Below are positions 48,405 to 61,000 of a stretch of 64,000 nucleotides of DNA, in pieces. Source of the DNA: Zhengitettix transpicula (taxonomy: Eukaryota > Arthropoda > Insecta > Orthoptera > Tetrigidae); NCBI GenBank assembly GCA_037074705.1, contig CM073592.1, forward strand, positions 51,258,129-51,322,128, in the 5' to 3' direction. Made by a program: the position numbers and the translations under genes. Position 1 is the first letter of the stretch. The number at the start of each line of letters is the position of its first letter. The notes under the pieces are model-generated. The model was not told the origin of the DNA. It saw only the letters and a program-made list of their open reading frames with translations, and did not search any database.

Positions 48405-50571
48405 ACAATGCTGGTAGAAATGTTGTGTCAAGTTTAAGCCATTCGATTTACCTTGAATAATACAATTGTGTGTTTTCATGGGTCATCTGATCATACTTCA
48501 AGTAAAATAAAATTTATAATTAGACTTTCTGCTGACTCTCCAAAGCAGTTCTTAATTGTATTTTTAGATACCTATTTGGTAGGATTTTATTTTCTGCGTC
48601 GACCTGCATTAAAACAAAACTGGCTTTATATAAAATGTATCTTCTTCTTTTATTTTTTCTAAGCAATAAATAAACATCCAATAAAGAAATTGTTTATAAT
48701 GTAAATAAATAATAAAAGAATAACATTGGTGTATAGGACGCATACAGTAAAGTCACTTCGTAAAACACAAACATTTTTTTTAAATATCACAGTTTTTTCT
48801 TGATTCCGAAAAATATCATTTTAAAGTGTAGGTTGTGCTTGACTTTTAGAAATAACTATTATAATCGATTAAAAACTTCTCAATATAATCCTTAGATTGG
48901 TCTAATCTAAGAATAATTCCCGTTCAGTTCTTTTTACTCTTATCTAATACTCAATAAATTGTTTACACTAAACTAAATAAGATATCCCAAATGCTGATAA
49001 TAAAGTCTCTAAAGTCTTTTTAATTCTGAAGAATTTTTCTTTCTTTTCATAATTCCATAATGTAGCTTAATCATGGGTTTAAATAGTTTTTCAATTCAAC
49101 GTCTTCTTTAACCTCAATATGTCTTTGTAAAGGAAAATTTAATTGCCGTATACCGCCTTCGAAATGCTCAATAAAGCATTAAGATACGTCCAAATCTCCA
49201 AGATAATGAAATATAAATGCTCATATCACCTTTAAATAATTTTTAATAATTAATATTCACAAAAAAAAATATTTTTAACTCAACACTATAATTTTTTCCG
49301 TTTTGCTTAAATATCGAAAGTATTTCCTGTTTAAATCAGTAGATGTCCATAAGAAAAGGTTCAATATTTCACAAATCAATTAATATACTTAGAACAATAT
49401 AATAACAGTACGTTTCGACCATTAGTTTGTACTTCACCAATTGAACAAGGGTTGGAAAAAAAAAGAATGAGACATTAATGAATCATATTATGGCTTAAAT
49501 TTTCTTAAATGAAGTTGAATATTCTGACACCGAGATTATAAGAAAACATTCTTCAATATATGTTGAAAAAATTCTTACTTTAGATTCTATAAAAAATTTG
49601 CATACTTAATTTTGGTTATACACACGCCCATAATTTTTAATTAATACGTTCCAAAAATTGTTTAATATCTCTAAAATAATATTAAATAAATTATAAGTAA
49701 CACAGTCTGGTTCTCATGCTTGTTTTAACCATTGTTCACACGATGAAGACCAAAATTAGGAATAAAACGTAGGGATATTATATTGTTGTATTTATATTGT
49801 CACGTATTAAACCTTTTTTTGACTGTTTCGCCATTATATTTATTTATATTACTAGGCAGATTAAAGTCAATATTAATTTTTTCCAGTTTAATTTTATATA
49901 AAGAATAGTTTTAGACGTTAATCCAAGGATACGGCTTTTACTACACTTTGAAGTATCTATAAATTACGCCAAAATATTATCGGTAAACAAGTTATGATAT
50001 TCTTGTCTTTTTTAATTTTTAATTATGTTAAATTGTCTAAATATTTTTACTTACTAAATTTTTAAATATTTATAAATTCCTGTCTGTCATATTGAGATGT
50101 TTTGATTAAATTTAGTTACATTAAATAAACTTAATATAAATTTCAAATTCTTTTGGAGTTAAAAACATATTTACCTGGAACATTTACACATTCCATTTTT
50201 TCTTTGTTCATTCAGAATAAAATATTTTATTTCTGTTTAGTTATTTAATGTCATGGTTTTATTAAAATTAATGTGTGACATTAATAACGTTAAACACTCG
50301 TTACTGTAAGCAGCTGTCTATACTTACGAGACTTTATTCTTCTTTAATTTATTTTAAAGGCTTACTTTCGTAACGTCCATTTCAGCGGAACACTGTATTC
50401 AGAAGCTTATGTAATAAAAGCACTTTCCAGTTATCTGTTTTTTGTCGGAATAAATCAGTGTGCGATTTACTGCCACTGACAGCAACGATTCGATTTCATC
50501 CGGCCGTTAGAGACAGTAGTCTAATGACTAATGACTGGCTGAGATTAAAACCGTTCAGGTATTTTAATATA
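48405..50571. other. Very AT-rich non-coding stretch, nothing recognised
   Basis: No open frames above ~70 codons and no repeats shared with the window. Confidence 0.6.
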
Positions 50572-50573
50572 TA

Positions 50574-51826
50574 CCACTGTGAACAAAAAGTAAGGTGAAT
50601 TTATTTATAAAATATAAATTCTTTATTTATTCTTCCAAATCAATTTCATCCCCTTCAAAGTAATCCCCGTCCGATAAAACGCACTTTTTCCAACGCTTTT
50701 TCCAGTCCTCGAAACAGTCGGAATAGTATTTTTCCGGTATAGCCTTCAAGACCTTCTTCGATTCGGTTTTTATCTCCTCAATCGTGTCAAAACGACGTCC
50801 CCGCATTGGCCTTTTGAGTTTGCTGAATACCAGAAGTCGCACGGAGCCAAATAAGACGAATACGGTGGTTGCGGAACGATATGAGTCGAGATTTTGGCAA
50901 AAAAAGTCGCTGCATGGTGCATTATCGTGATGTTCCCAATAAATCCGGCAGTTTCAGACGAATAGCTTCACGTAAATGACGCATAACGCTCAAATAATAT
51001 TCTTTGTTGACAGTTTGGCCCAGCGGAAGGAATTCATACCTCAGCACGATAATCAAAGAAAACTGTCAACATAACCTTGATTTTCGATCGACTTTGCCGT
51101 GGTCTTTTCGGTTTTGCTTCACCTTTTGCATGATATTCGCTGGATTGGTCGGTGGTTTCATAGGTCGAAATGCGTAAATCCAAGTCTCGTCTCCAGTAAT
51201 GATGCATTTCAAGTGGTCCTGATAGTCAGACAGCAAAGATTCACACGCATCAACGCGACGGTTTTTTTCCAAAAAATTGAGCGATTTTGGCACCAATCGA
51301 GACTTGACGCGTTTGAGAAACAAAACATTCTTCAAAATGGTTTGGGCTGAGCCAAATGATATTCCAACACTATCAGCGAGATCTCTAATTGTCCATCGAC
51401 AATTTTCAAGCACCGAATCTTTGATTTTTTGGACATGGCCCTCGTCGGTAGACGTTGATGGTCGTCCAGAGCGCGGTTCGTCTTTGAACTCGTTGTACCA
51501 CTTATAAACGTTTTCTTGTGCCATAGTTTGATCACCAAAGGCCTTTCGCAACATTTTCAACGTGTCCGCACAAGAATATTCGTTCCGCAAACAAAATTTG
51601 ATGCAAGTTCTTTGCTCAACAAAATCACCCATTGCAAAAATCGAAAAGTTCACTTTTGGTTATTTACAAGAATACGTGTAACTCGGAGATAATTAAACCT
51701 TTTAACAAACAGACGCTTAGCAAATATTATAGACAGTTCTACCAACCTAGGAAAAAAAAATTATCTGTCATCCTAATACCCGGGAGTTTTAAATGACAAT
51801 TTCACCTTACTTATTGATCACATTGG
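50574..51826 (-). mobile_element. Mariner-family DNA transposon, defective copy 2
   Basis: A 1253 bp element with TIRs ccactgtgaacaaaaagtaa (left) and ccaatgtgatcaataagtaa (right end on the minus strand), and TA duplications at 50572-50573 and 51827-51828. It belongs to the same subfamily as 12363-13634, with high identity throughout. Confidence 0.95.
50627..51632 (-). pseudogene. Mariner transposase pseudogene, copy 2
   Basis: The N-terminal 188 codons are open from the ATG at 51632 to a break near 51066. They include the [13 protein letters not shown] helix-turn-helix region, the VYKWYNEFK segment, the SGRPSTS linker and [11 protein letters not shown] with the first catalytic Asp. The reading frame then shifts. 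Around 50900-50930, roughly 20 bp present in copy 1 are missing just after the HHDNA-equivalent. The C-terminal 71 codons (50627-50842) are open again in another frame. The N-terminal two-thirds is better preserved than in copy 1, but the catalytic triad is not encoded in one frame. Confidence 0.94.
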
Positions 51827-51828
51827 TA

Positions 51829-52170
51829 TCAAACGAACAAAGCTGCTTAGATAACATTGCAGAAACATAATGATATAAAAAATATATCGAATGCTATTTA
51901 AAGGAAATTCCGTCATAAACTGTACTAGTTGTCACGTTTACTCAATCTTTCACGAACGCCTGTATGTCTTAAAGTTGGCTCGACATCGTAAAAGTCTTCT
52001 TTCAGCGACGCTCTCTGATCTGTATTTTTCCGTCGGCATCTCTAGCCAATAAGAATGAGGACTCTTTGCATAAAAGAAAATCTCAAATACTGAAATTTTC
52101 CCTATGTTTACGAATGTTTTTTTAAGGTTTCAGAATAGCTTCTCAATATGCTGAAGTCAATTATAGAAAC
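51829..52170. other. AT-rich spacer
   Basis: Nothing recognised. Confidence 0.5.
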
Positions 52171-52174
52171 ATAT

Positions 52175-52786
52175 TGTAATAATCAACAATAATGCTTTAA
52201 TTAACTTTTTGAAGAATTTGCCCCACGTTGTGGTGCCAAAAATGTAATAATCAACAATGATAGGCTTTATTTAATTTTTTACACAGATTCTACACTTATG
52301 AATTTGAAATGCGATTACTAGGCTCCCAGGAACTCGGATGATCCTCCTAATTGGTCGGCTATCTGGTGGCGTTTTCCTCAGCACGAAAATGTTCAAGTTC
52401 TTTATAATGAAGCAAACCCTTGCTTCCGTTGGCTAATTGTTAGCACATCTACTCGGGCCAACAAACTGCTTACTTACAGGAATCTTATGAGTTGCATATT
52501 TTAGCCTTTTACCGCATTATTTATCGGTTTGCTTTGAAAACTTCTAAGTAGCTCGGTGAAGATTTACTTTTAAAATGTCTCTCCCTTCGTGGCTGACCGT
52601 AGACGTTGACTTTTTACAATGTCTCTTCACTCGTGGTAGACTGAAGACTGCCTACTAACTATGCTTTTGCGCGCGTAATCCTCAATAATAGGAACAGAGC
52701 TCGCCGCTCATTGTTTTAATTCAAACAGTTCGTTAACAATTCAAATTATTTAAAAACAATTAATGGCTTAATTAATTGGCATTTCA
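52175..52786 (-). mobile_element. Internally deleted LTR retrotransposon (family B)
   Basis: Read on the minus strand: a shortened LTR (52786 to 52243, ending ATTACA), a 4-base spacer, a primer-binding-site-like sequence (52238-52220), ~15 bp of leader, and then the last ~30 bp of a second LTR ending ATTACA at 52175. The 4-bp duplication atat flanks it at 52171-52174 and 52787-52790. All coding DNA is gone. Confidence 0.85.
52220..52238 (-). other. Primer-binding-site remnant (tRNA-Lys-like)
   Basis: On the minus strand TGGCACCACAACGTGGGGC begins four bases after the LTR terminus. From general knowledge, the complement of the 3' end of eukaryotic tRNA-Lys(CUU) including CCA reads TGGCGCCCAACGTGGGGC. 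The match is all but one substitution and one inserted base. tRNA-Lys priming is common among Ty3/gypsy elements. Confidence 0.7.
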
Positions 52787-52790
52787 ATAT

Positions 52791-54526
52791 ATATTACTAT
52801 TTATAAAAATAAAAATAAAAAATTAATTTGTTATTTGAGGGCGTTCAATGTTGAAATTCCTGCCGCCTGCTGTTTCACTCAGACACTTATGCACAGCATA
52901 TGACTTAGCGTGAAAAATGTGGGATGATAAATATCGAGGTTTAAAACACACACACACACACATATATATTTAATAAATTTAGCAACACAAGTATTTATTA
53001 AGACAAGATTAACAGCTTTAAATTTTACACGAAATTGTTGGGCGTTTGCCAGCAAGGATTTCCGTAGATTATAACCACACAAATTTCACAAAAATTATTA
53101 CATATTTCCGGCATAAAGTTTGTTAATAAATATGTGAAACATGTTTTTCATCAGGGTATTGTAGGTTCCTATATTTTATGATTTAAAAAGAAAGTGTTTG
53201 AAAGGAATACTACATATAAATGAGAAAAATGAAAGTAGTTTACAGAAAAGAAAACTTTTGGTAATGAATTTCGTAGCGTAGTGTTTTTCACTGATTGTCC
53301 TTGAAATTCGATTTTGATGATCAACTTTAGACTGATGCTCACGTGGTTCGGGTATGGCTTCTCTGGACCACGCGCTGATTTCTGGGGATTTTGTGCTCCC
53401 AAGCACAGGGAAGATGAACAGGTTTCGCGGCAGCGAACAGGATGAAACAATTCGCCATTGCGAAGGCAGCTTCTGACCTCCCGCCTAGCGTCGTTGTACT
53501 TCCAAGAATTTCCAGCCAACGACTTCGAAATAAACTTCAGAACTAGGGATATTATACTTCATATGTTTTCACAACATAATCCGGTGGTTCACTATTAACG
53601 GCGACCCTCTGCCGTGCATAATGTTGCCATGTAAACACCCTATTTGCTGACTGTTTCTTTTGTTCTCGTCCCCAGCAGATTACGGTACCGAGTATATGCT
53701 GTCAAGAGTCTTTTTATAATTTTTGGTATCACACATCCATGTGAAGCCTTTATTCAAGAATAAGGTGTACATTTTGAACATCTTCTGTAAAGGCAACTAC
53801 CTACGGGAAGAAAAACGGTGAATATATCTGTTTTGAAGACCATAACTCGGAAACCAAGCATTGTATACTTGAAATAATGCCCTATATTTTTAAAATACCC
53901 CGTATATTATTTTCTTTATCTGTCAATACATTTATACAGTATAAATGGAAAGTGACTGGTTTAACAATTAAAAGAAAATTTGTTTGTCTTATAATTATGT
54001 AGCATTACTGAAATTAACCTTATCTAGAATAATAATATTATCTAAATTGAAAGAATCATTAACATCCAAACCATATTTTTGTAATCGGAGAATGTTTATA
54101 AAGTGAAAGTTTTGCATTTGTTATATGTTCCTTAAATCCTGCAACTAATTCTATAAAGAACAAAATGTTAGTGGCAATAATTACTCATTTTGTTATACGG
54201 ACCAGACTAAACGATCTTCGGTTTTATGTTGTTTAATTATACCTCGCAATGTAAAATTAACACCTTATAAAAATTCTCTGGTTTAATTTAAGCTCTTTAC
54301 TTTTGCTACATTTGCCTCACAAAAAGAGAAACAGTTAATTTACCAAATGGAATTACAGTTTAAAATAATTAATTTTATTCGTGTCTTTGCATTGCGCATT
54401 TAAATATGTTTAAATTTAAAAACGCGGAATTCAGAATTTTCATCCTCTCTGCACATGATATTTCTCACAGAATTCATTAGTTGGGTTAGTAAATGTTTTA
54501 TTCAGATTTACAGTAGTAATATTACC
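52791..54526. other. Non-coding; short (CA)n and a GC-elevated patch
   Basis: A (AC)n/(AT)n run lies at 52948-52969. 53340-53520 is GC-elevated with overlapping minus-strand frames of 76 and 116 codons but no recognised product. Confidence 0.45.
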
Positions 54527-54621
54527 CTTCCGCATCCCCCATTACAAATTTCTTCCTATGGTATTAAAGGCGAGTTTAGACCACGTGGATTACCCTCATG
54601 TAGCCTGTTACTCTAAAAAAA
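54527..54621 (+). mobile_element. Family A retroposon, severely 5'-truncated
   Basis: Only the last ~90 bp is present, from cccttccgcatccccc to catgtagcctgttactct, followed by an A-run. This is the shortest copy, and the retained part is exactly the 3' end. Confidence 0.85.
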
Positions 54622-56685
54622 ACTTATATTTTAACGGCTTTTCGGTCTTTCCGTTGATAGTTGCTAAGTTTTATTACATGGATTTTTAAAAAGATTCATA
54701 TATGGTACTTATGATAATGGGATTTTTTTACTTATTTTTAAATAGTCGTTTAGCTCGTTTTTGTTTGGCATGTAAAATTATTTACAAGAATTAATAATTT
54801 ATATTTAATTAACACCAATGAAAAATACTATAACTTCCTGATCTTATCATCAATTGAAATACCTACAAATTTTACAAATATATATAAACAAAACAAAAAC
54901 GGAGACAATTTCTGAGAGGGGTTGGTGGGCCAAAATACGGTGGTCGTATTGCTTTATTGAACCGATTATCTTCGGGTGCATTAAATCTGGCAGGTCATTA
55001 GACTTCTGAGGTGGTATGGTGGACGCTGCAATCAATCGTATTACCTGGAAATGGTAACCCACAGGTTCTCGTCGGCAGGCCAGGGCAAATGTCCTCCATT
55101 CCAAAACTCTCTCAGCGAAAACCAGAAAAATAACTTCCTCTCCAAAACTCAACTTCCCCAAACGTACTTATAACATCACAAAAAGTACTGTCCTCCATTA
55201 TTCTTTTCTATATTTTAATTTTTTTTATATTAATTATTTTTATGTAATTTAATGTAACTAGCATCGTCTTGATTCTCAGATATAGTGAAATTAATACAAA
55301 TATCTTACGTTCTATTTTAAATTGCAGGAATTTATATGTCCATTCGTTGTAATAATTAATTATTACCAAACGTTATAGGGAATCGAGAATATCGGTATTG
55401 TAGTCAGTTCTGCTTTTGCTTCAGCGTCCCCACTCACGTGTTAATTGCATGTTCCGTTCCCGTCGTTACCTTGCTCTTTTGTAACCCGATAGTAATGAAG
55501 TTCAAAGATGTCGCCGTAATGACCGCAGATGCTACCCACAAAGCTCCAGACTCGCGGCATTTGAAGCGTGAATCAGGGGACTGCTGTCCGTTCCTGAAGG
55601 TGATACAATAGAGCGGAAGCCGTAAAATATAGGAGTTACCTCGTCGTAAAGTGCAAGATTTTGCCGTCGTAAATCGCACAGTCAGAGCATCGGGAAAGAG
55701 TGTTTGTTACAGGATCTTCTCTTGCAAAAAAAAAAAAAACTCGATCTCAGTTCCAGAAACCGCCGCGGTGAATAAATAATGTGATTTTTACATTTGTCGT
55801 TTTACAGCAGAAGAACGTCAAGATCAGAAGAGTACGCGCACCTGTCAACAAAATTTAATTATACTTGTTTATTCAATTATTTCCCACGCGAATAACGGAG
55901 AATTGTTTGTGTATCATATAAACGTTTTACACCCAGTAGGTTTAATTAATGTTACATGAAGAGTACGTGAACGTTTATTAATTATTAGCAATTGAAATCG
56001 TGGAAGTTTGATAACGATGGATTGTTTGTGGCGTAAATTATACACTTCAGTGCTTTAACGTTTTACCACCAGGATACACGTGGGAACCTTAAACCACGTC
56101 AAAATATTAATATAAATGAATAATATATAAAGACGTAGCGAATTAACATAAATTTTTATTACAGCTCAGACGTTTATTAATCACGTGGCGAATCAACAAA
56201 TATTACATACTACAAATATGTCTAATAGACATTTTTTTATACTGTCATCACTTAATATTGCGATTTAAGCGTGAAACATTTAAATGTATAATTTATCCAT
56301 AAAAAGTGTTGGGTCTATAATACTTTGAACATGAAAATGTTTTTCGCCTGACGTCACATCGCAGAAAAGATCACACGAGTTTGTGTCAAAGTGATATCTG
56401 GCGGAGACGATTTGAACTTCATCAACGACCAAAAACATATTCTTTTCTCTAACTATCAGTGAAACATTTGTTTCATAACTTCAGCGACGTGATGATTTGC
56501 GCGTTTAATTTAATTCCTTAATTAATTGTTCCTAGATCGCCCATATATTTACGAAGTCACCTTCTTGTTAGGGAACTGAACTAAGAAGACGAAAACTGAC
56601 ATAGGCGAAGATCAATAAAGAAATTAATAAATCAATTTTACAGACACTTTATTTTATTTAGAGAGTAACGACGTGTAAAAAATTA
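54622..56685. other. Non-coding; GC-elevated patches
   Basis: 54895-55150 and 55430-55700 are GC-elevated and contain minus-strand frames of 103 and 81 codons. The second patch has a ttta(c)gacg-type motif about three times at 20-28 base spacing (55625-55680, minus strand). No domain recognised. Confidence 0.4.
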
Positions 56686-57287
56686 TTATTGGGGCTTGGT
56701 TTTTATGTTAAATCAAAAATATTATTGATCATTTCAATATTTTTTATAAGTTTATTATAGTTAAGCATGGAAAACTTATCTCAGGCACCTGTGGATTACG
56801 TAGAAGAGAATAACTGCCCATTATCAAATACGTACTGCTATTTCTGCGTTCTGTTCGTCTGCTGTAGCTCTCGTAACCAACGTACTGACGCCTCCGAATC
56901 TCGCAGCTGGCAGAACGGGTTAACTGCAGCGAGATCTAGTCAGGATCACTGCATGGCGTCGACTCAGGGGTTGACCACTGGCAAAAGCGTTGGCCTCCGG
57001 GATTTTATTGCAACGTACTCGTGCTGCCGATGTGTGTACTGGAAGACGTGGCACGTAATTCTCGCTCTTCACAGCTTTTGTGCTTCGTGACCTTTTTGCA
57101 TTATGCAACTGCACCATGATCGGAGCTCATCACCAACAATCGTCCCTCAGTAACGCATCGACCAGACTGACTCATTTTATTACGAGCGGTGCAGGTCCAT
57201 TAAATTCAAACGTGCGCCATATTGCCAATCTCTGCCGTCGTACTTTAAGAAGCTTCCCATATCTTGCTCATAAACATCGTGAATACG

Positions 57288-57289
<2 letters not shown>

Positions 57290-57322
<33 letters not shown>
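57290..57322. repeat. (TA)n microsatellite at the tail of a family A copy
   Basis: About 16 AT units directly against the element's 3' end (ttgggtgtagac). Confidence 0.9.
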
Positions 57323-57325
<3 letters not shown>

Positions 57326-57655
57326 GTGTAGACTGGCTATGTATAGGGTAATCCACATAGTGGCAACTCCCATCTTATAGCATAGGAAAAGGATTTGAAA
57401 GGGGGAATGCGAAAGGGTAGAGGAAGGTAGCCAAGGGTTAACTAGGACCCCCGGGCTATAGTTTAAGGATCCTACCCGGCATTCACCTAAAAGTAATGCA
57501 GGACAAACCCTATAAAAACCTGCATCAGGTAGGTCGGGCATTTGGTACTTGTCCCACGCCCTTCCGATGGCGGGATGTGGGGTCGCAGCTTACCCCTCGC
57601 CATGTCTTGGCCAGTTTAGGAGGCAGCTGGCCGACTATTCCAATAGGAATAGGGA
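57323..57655 (-). mobile_element. Family A retroposon, 5'-truncated, nested in repeat F
   Basis: Minus strand, second 3'-end subtype (gggtgtagactggctatg). Similarity stops at ccaataggaatag, about 330 bp from the tail. It separates the halves of repeat F and is therefore younger than that copy of F. Confidence 0.85.
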
Positions 57656-58030
57656 CAATCAAGTTCCCTCCATTTATATCCTCCCATTCTTTTTAATTTT
57701 TCATTATTAGAAAACTTGGTTGAAATGTCATTGTTTCACTGATTCTTCCATTGTTACAAGAGTTATAATACGGAGCTGAGGTTCTGTAGTCAACAGTGAC
57801 CAACAATTCAGTCATGTTGAGGCCAACAATCGAGACAGGACACGAAAATTATTTGGATGGAAATATTTATCCCCTCCACACCAACGCACTCTTCGTTCAA
57901 CATTTCACAGAAAACAACTCCTGGCATCCGTCCACCAATGTACGATTTCGAATTCTCCAAACTACAGCAGACAACACTTCCGAAGACAAAGCAAATTAAA
58001 ACCAAAATACACGCGTTGCAGACATGTTCA

Positions 58031-58794
58031 AATCTTCTTCAGGTTTTCTTGTTAAATATGAGGTACTTACAAATGGTTAAATTTAGAAAATAATTCTGAA
58101 AACTAAACAATGACAAAATAAAGTCAACAAAATAAAATTAACAAATTATTATAACAAACTAGCGCCAAAAACAAATAAAATGTTTAATAAATTCACTAAA
58201 TTTAGAAAAGGCGTCAAACGCACACAATTCGCTTAAACACCAACGTGGTCATAGAAAGATTGAATGAATGGCTGTAGGCTTGAGGGCTTGACCTGACAAC
58301 TACTATATTATACTACTATACTAAATTTACTAACATCATTCGTGTGACATTCGAAATTTCTCCGTACAGTAAGATTAGTGTCACCTTTCGTCGATAAATT
58401 CACTTATAAGCTCATTTGCAATAAATGGTAAGAACACAGCCACAGGTTTCCAAAAAAACAACTTAAAGGTGTAGTGTATTTGTAACTAAATAAAACAAAT
58501 AATTTAGAAAAATAAAGTTATTAAAATTAACTTAATTGTATCGTCATGCGTCTTAAGTGTATATTGCGTAGTTTTAATATGAATAATTTCTGACACGTAC
58601 CGTTTACATAAATTTCGTTCAATATCGAACGCCTCAACAATTAAATTTGTTGTTTTCCTCTAAACTATGTTTCGTGATTACGATGTGGTTGACCGTTTTG
58701 TAATTGTTTTTGCGTTATTTTAATCTAGTTCCTAATGCACGTTTGGTTTGTCCAATATAGCTTTTTCTGAAATTAATCTTGTAAAGGAAATTTG
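58031..58794. other. AT-rich spacer
   Basis: Nothing recognised. Confidence 0.5.
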
Positions 58795-59105
58795 AAAGGG
58801 GCGATGCAGATGAGTAAAGCGAGATAGCCAAGCGTTAATTTGGCCACCCGGGCTGTAGTTTAAGGATCCTCCACATCATTTGCCTAAAGCAGGACAAACC
58901 CTAGAACCCTGAATCACGTATGTCGGACTGTTTGTACTGGTTCCACGCCCTTTAGATGGCGATAGAAAGGGTTTTCTGTAAGAACGCAGCATTCGCTTCT
59001 CCACGCCTCGACCAGTTTAGGAGGCAGCTGGCCGACTGTTCCAATGAAACAAAGAACAACTATTACCATATGCCTAAGGTCTGCGACCCCGGCTCTGTAC
59101 AATTT
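58795..59105 (-). mobile_element. Family A retroposon, old divergent fragment
   Basis: Begins at atttgaaaggggcgatg and ends after ggtctgcgaccccgg. Both termini are missing and substitutions and gaps are frequent. This is the most degraded member and the only one lacking the 3' end. Confidence 0.75.
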
Positions 59106-60347
59106 CTCCTTAACTTTGTATCCGCTAACACAGAATATCTTTAAACTCCTTTATAAACCCTATCTTCATATTGTGGTTCACGTAAGATAGTGGCCAAATT
59201 GGGCTGAAAGCATTTACCAGTGCCCCACAATCAACCGATACACCTGAGAGCAGAAGGAAATCCAGATATAATTGGATCCTTTGCTTCTTTACCGTGGTCG
59301 ACAAAGCCCCACTTATCTCAGTACGCAAAGGATGAAATTCTGCGATCTTCAATCCCTTTAATTTAGATAAAGAGGTCGTCCCGGCATAGATATACTATTC
59401 AGTTATGTCACCATCATCGTAATTAAAGCGCGATTAAACTCTCCGCTAAATCAGCGGACTTTTTTTCGGCAACTCGTTAAACAGGCTGATCAAATACAAA
59501 TCAGGCCAAAAAAGCCACATAAAACTCGACCTATTAGCGCGATCATCGTGTGATAATCCTCTAAATTCCATATCTTCCCTCGTTTCCACCGCAACATTTT
59601 CATCGACATTCAATAATCAGAATATTTCATGTTATTTAAACTTTCGGTCCATCAGAGTAATTTAATATTTCATACTGGAAGTGACACATTCATCTCGACA
59701 CAGCGATAGTAATTCCCGAGAGTTACATTAGTTCCTTAATATTTGAAAATTTATTATTAACAGCGACATTCACAAATTTTTTAATCAACATCGAAAAATA
59801 TATTTTTATTTGGACAGTAATTACATGATAAATTGTTACTCTATTAAATATAAAATCAACATTACTTTTATTAAAGATCTTATAATTCAATGGATTTAAT
59901 TATTTAAAAATTACAGTTATCTACCCATTTGATAATGAGAATGATCAATAATCAGTTTTTTTAACAATCGAATTTTTATTTACACATTACTGCGCTTATT
60001 ACGAATACTTTATAATTTTTCTCCTCCGTGTTACGCATCACATATTATAATCTCAATTGTCATATCGATCGTCGCGAGGTGCAATCGTATTCTGTCCTGA
60101 GGACGGGGGATTAGGCCCTTGAAAATTTGATATGCTCCTTACTATGCGCCTTTGTGACCAGCCGCTTTCTATCTGTCTTTCCAGATCATATTATTTGATT
60201 ACTTTGACAACGCCATTGCATTTACTCATTCACTCATTCTCTTTTTCTCTCTTCATATTTCACACACTCACATACAAATATGTGTTTACAAAAGTACACC
60301 AGACGTTAATTGTAACATTTTCAACGGATCTTAATGTTATGGTATAC
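59106..60347. other. AT-rich non-coding stretch, nothing recognised
   Basis: No supported feature. Confidence 0.5.
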
Positions 60348-60443
60348 TTAATAAGAAAGATAGCCAGTTGAAAAAACTCAAACTGTTGACTTGTCAACAA
60401 CATTATCACTTATTTTGTCTGAATTGGCTATCTTTCTTATTAA
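60348..60443. repeat. Inverted repeat, 22-bp arms
   Basis: Arms 60348-60369 and 60422-60443 pair at 21 of 22 positions around a 52-base loop that itself contains ttgacttgtcaac, a short palindrome. Possible foldback element; no duplication found. Confidence 0.8.
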
Positions 60444-61000
60444 TTATTTTCATTAGACGTATGGTTTACTCTTGGCACAAATATTAGTATTCGATGTCTA
60501 CTATTGATATTATAGGCATATGTATATTTGTTGTCAGAATTTTAACTATATTATTATAGTTTAATTTAACAAGAAATAAATTTAATGTGTCAGAAAAAAT
60601 TAATAATTGATCAAATATATTGACACGTTTCGTACTTTATTTAGGACTTCATATAGTTATTTTTATACAATTTCAAGTTCTTTAATTAATATCAACCAAA
60701 ATATATAATGAAGAAATTTTGAATATCTTCAATGTACATCTGAGGAAGTTCTAAAATAATAACGTAATGTTATTATATTTCTATCAACTAATATATTAAT
60801 TTTTTTTCTATCTTTTTACAAAATTATTTAACTATATCTTTATCATTCGTTCGTTACTTATATCTCATTATTCCAGTATCAACTACTTTTATTTGATACT
60901 TTTGTTAAATATTTTCTCTAAGCATAAGTTTACCTTTTCACCTACTATTGGCCGCAAAGATTTTATTTACTTACCAGTACATTGTAAAGAATTATTTTTG
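60444..61000. other. AT-rich spacer
   Basis: Nothing recognised. Confidence 0.5.

Larger units (their letters stand above)
56686..58030 (+). repeat. Repeat F, copy 1 (interrupted by family A)
   Basis: Shares long blocks in order with 61001-61853: ttatctcaggcacctgtgg, aatacgtactgctat, gctgtagctctcgta, ggcagaacgggttaa, ggcctccgggatt, and later the cctcccattctttt, cattattagaaaactt, gttgaggccaa and gagacaggacacgaaaatta blocks. Family A (57323-57655) sits between the two halves. A ggctaaggcgtcgg-type patch resembles the D-arm of a Leu/Ser tRNA, so a tRNA-derived origin is possible but weak. The 107-codon frame at 56767 is not conserved in copy 2. Confidence 0.7.

Noticed and set aside
56767..57090. 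107-codon frame
   Set aside because: Falls in repeat F and the corresponding part of the second copy is frameshifted, so it is unlikely to be a gene.
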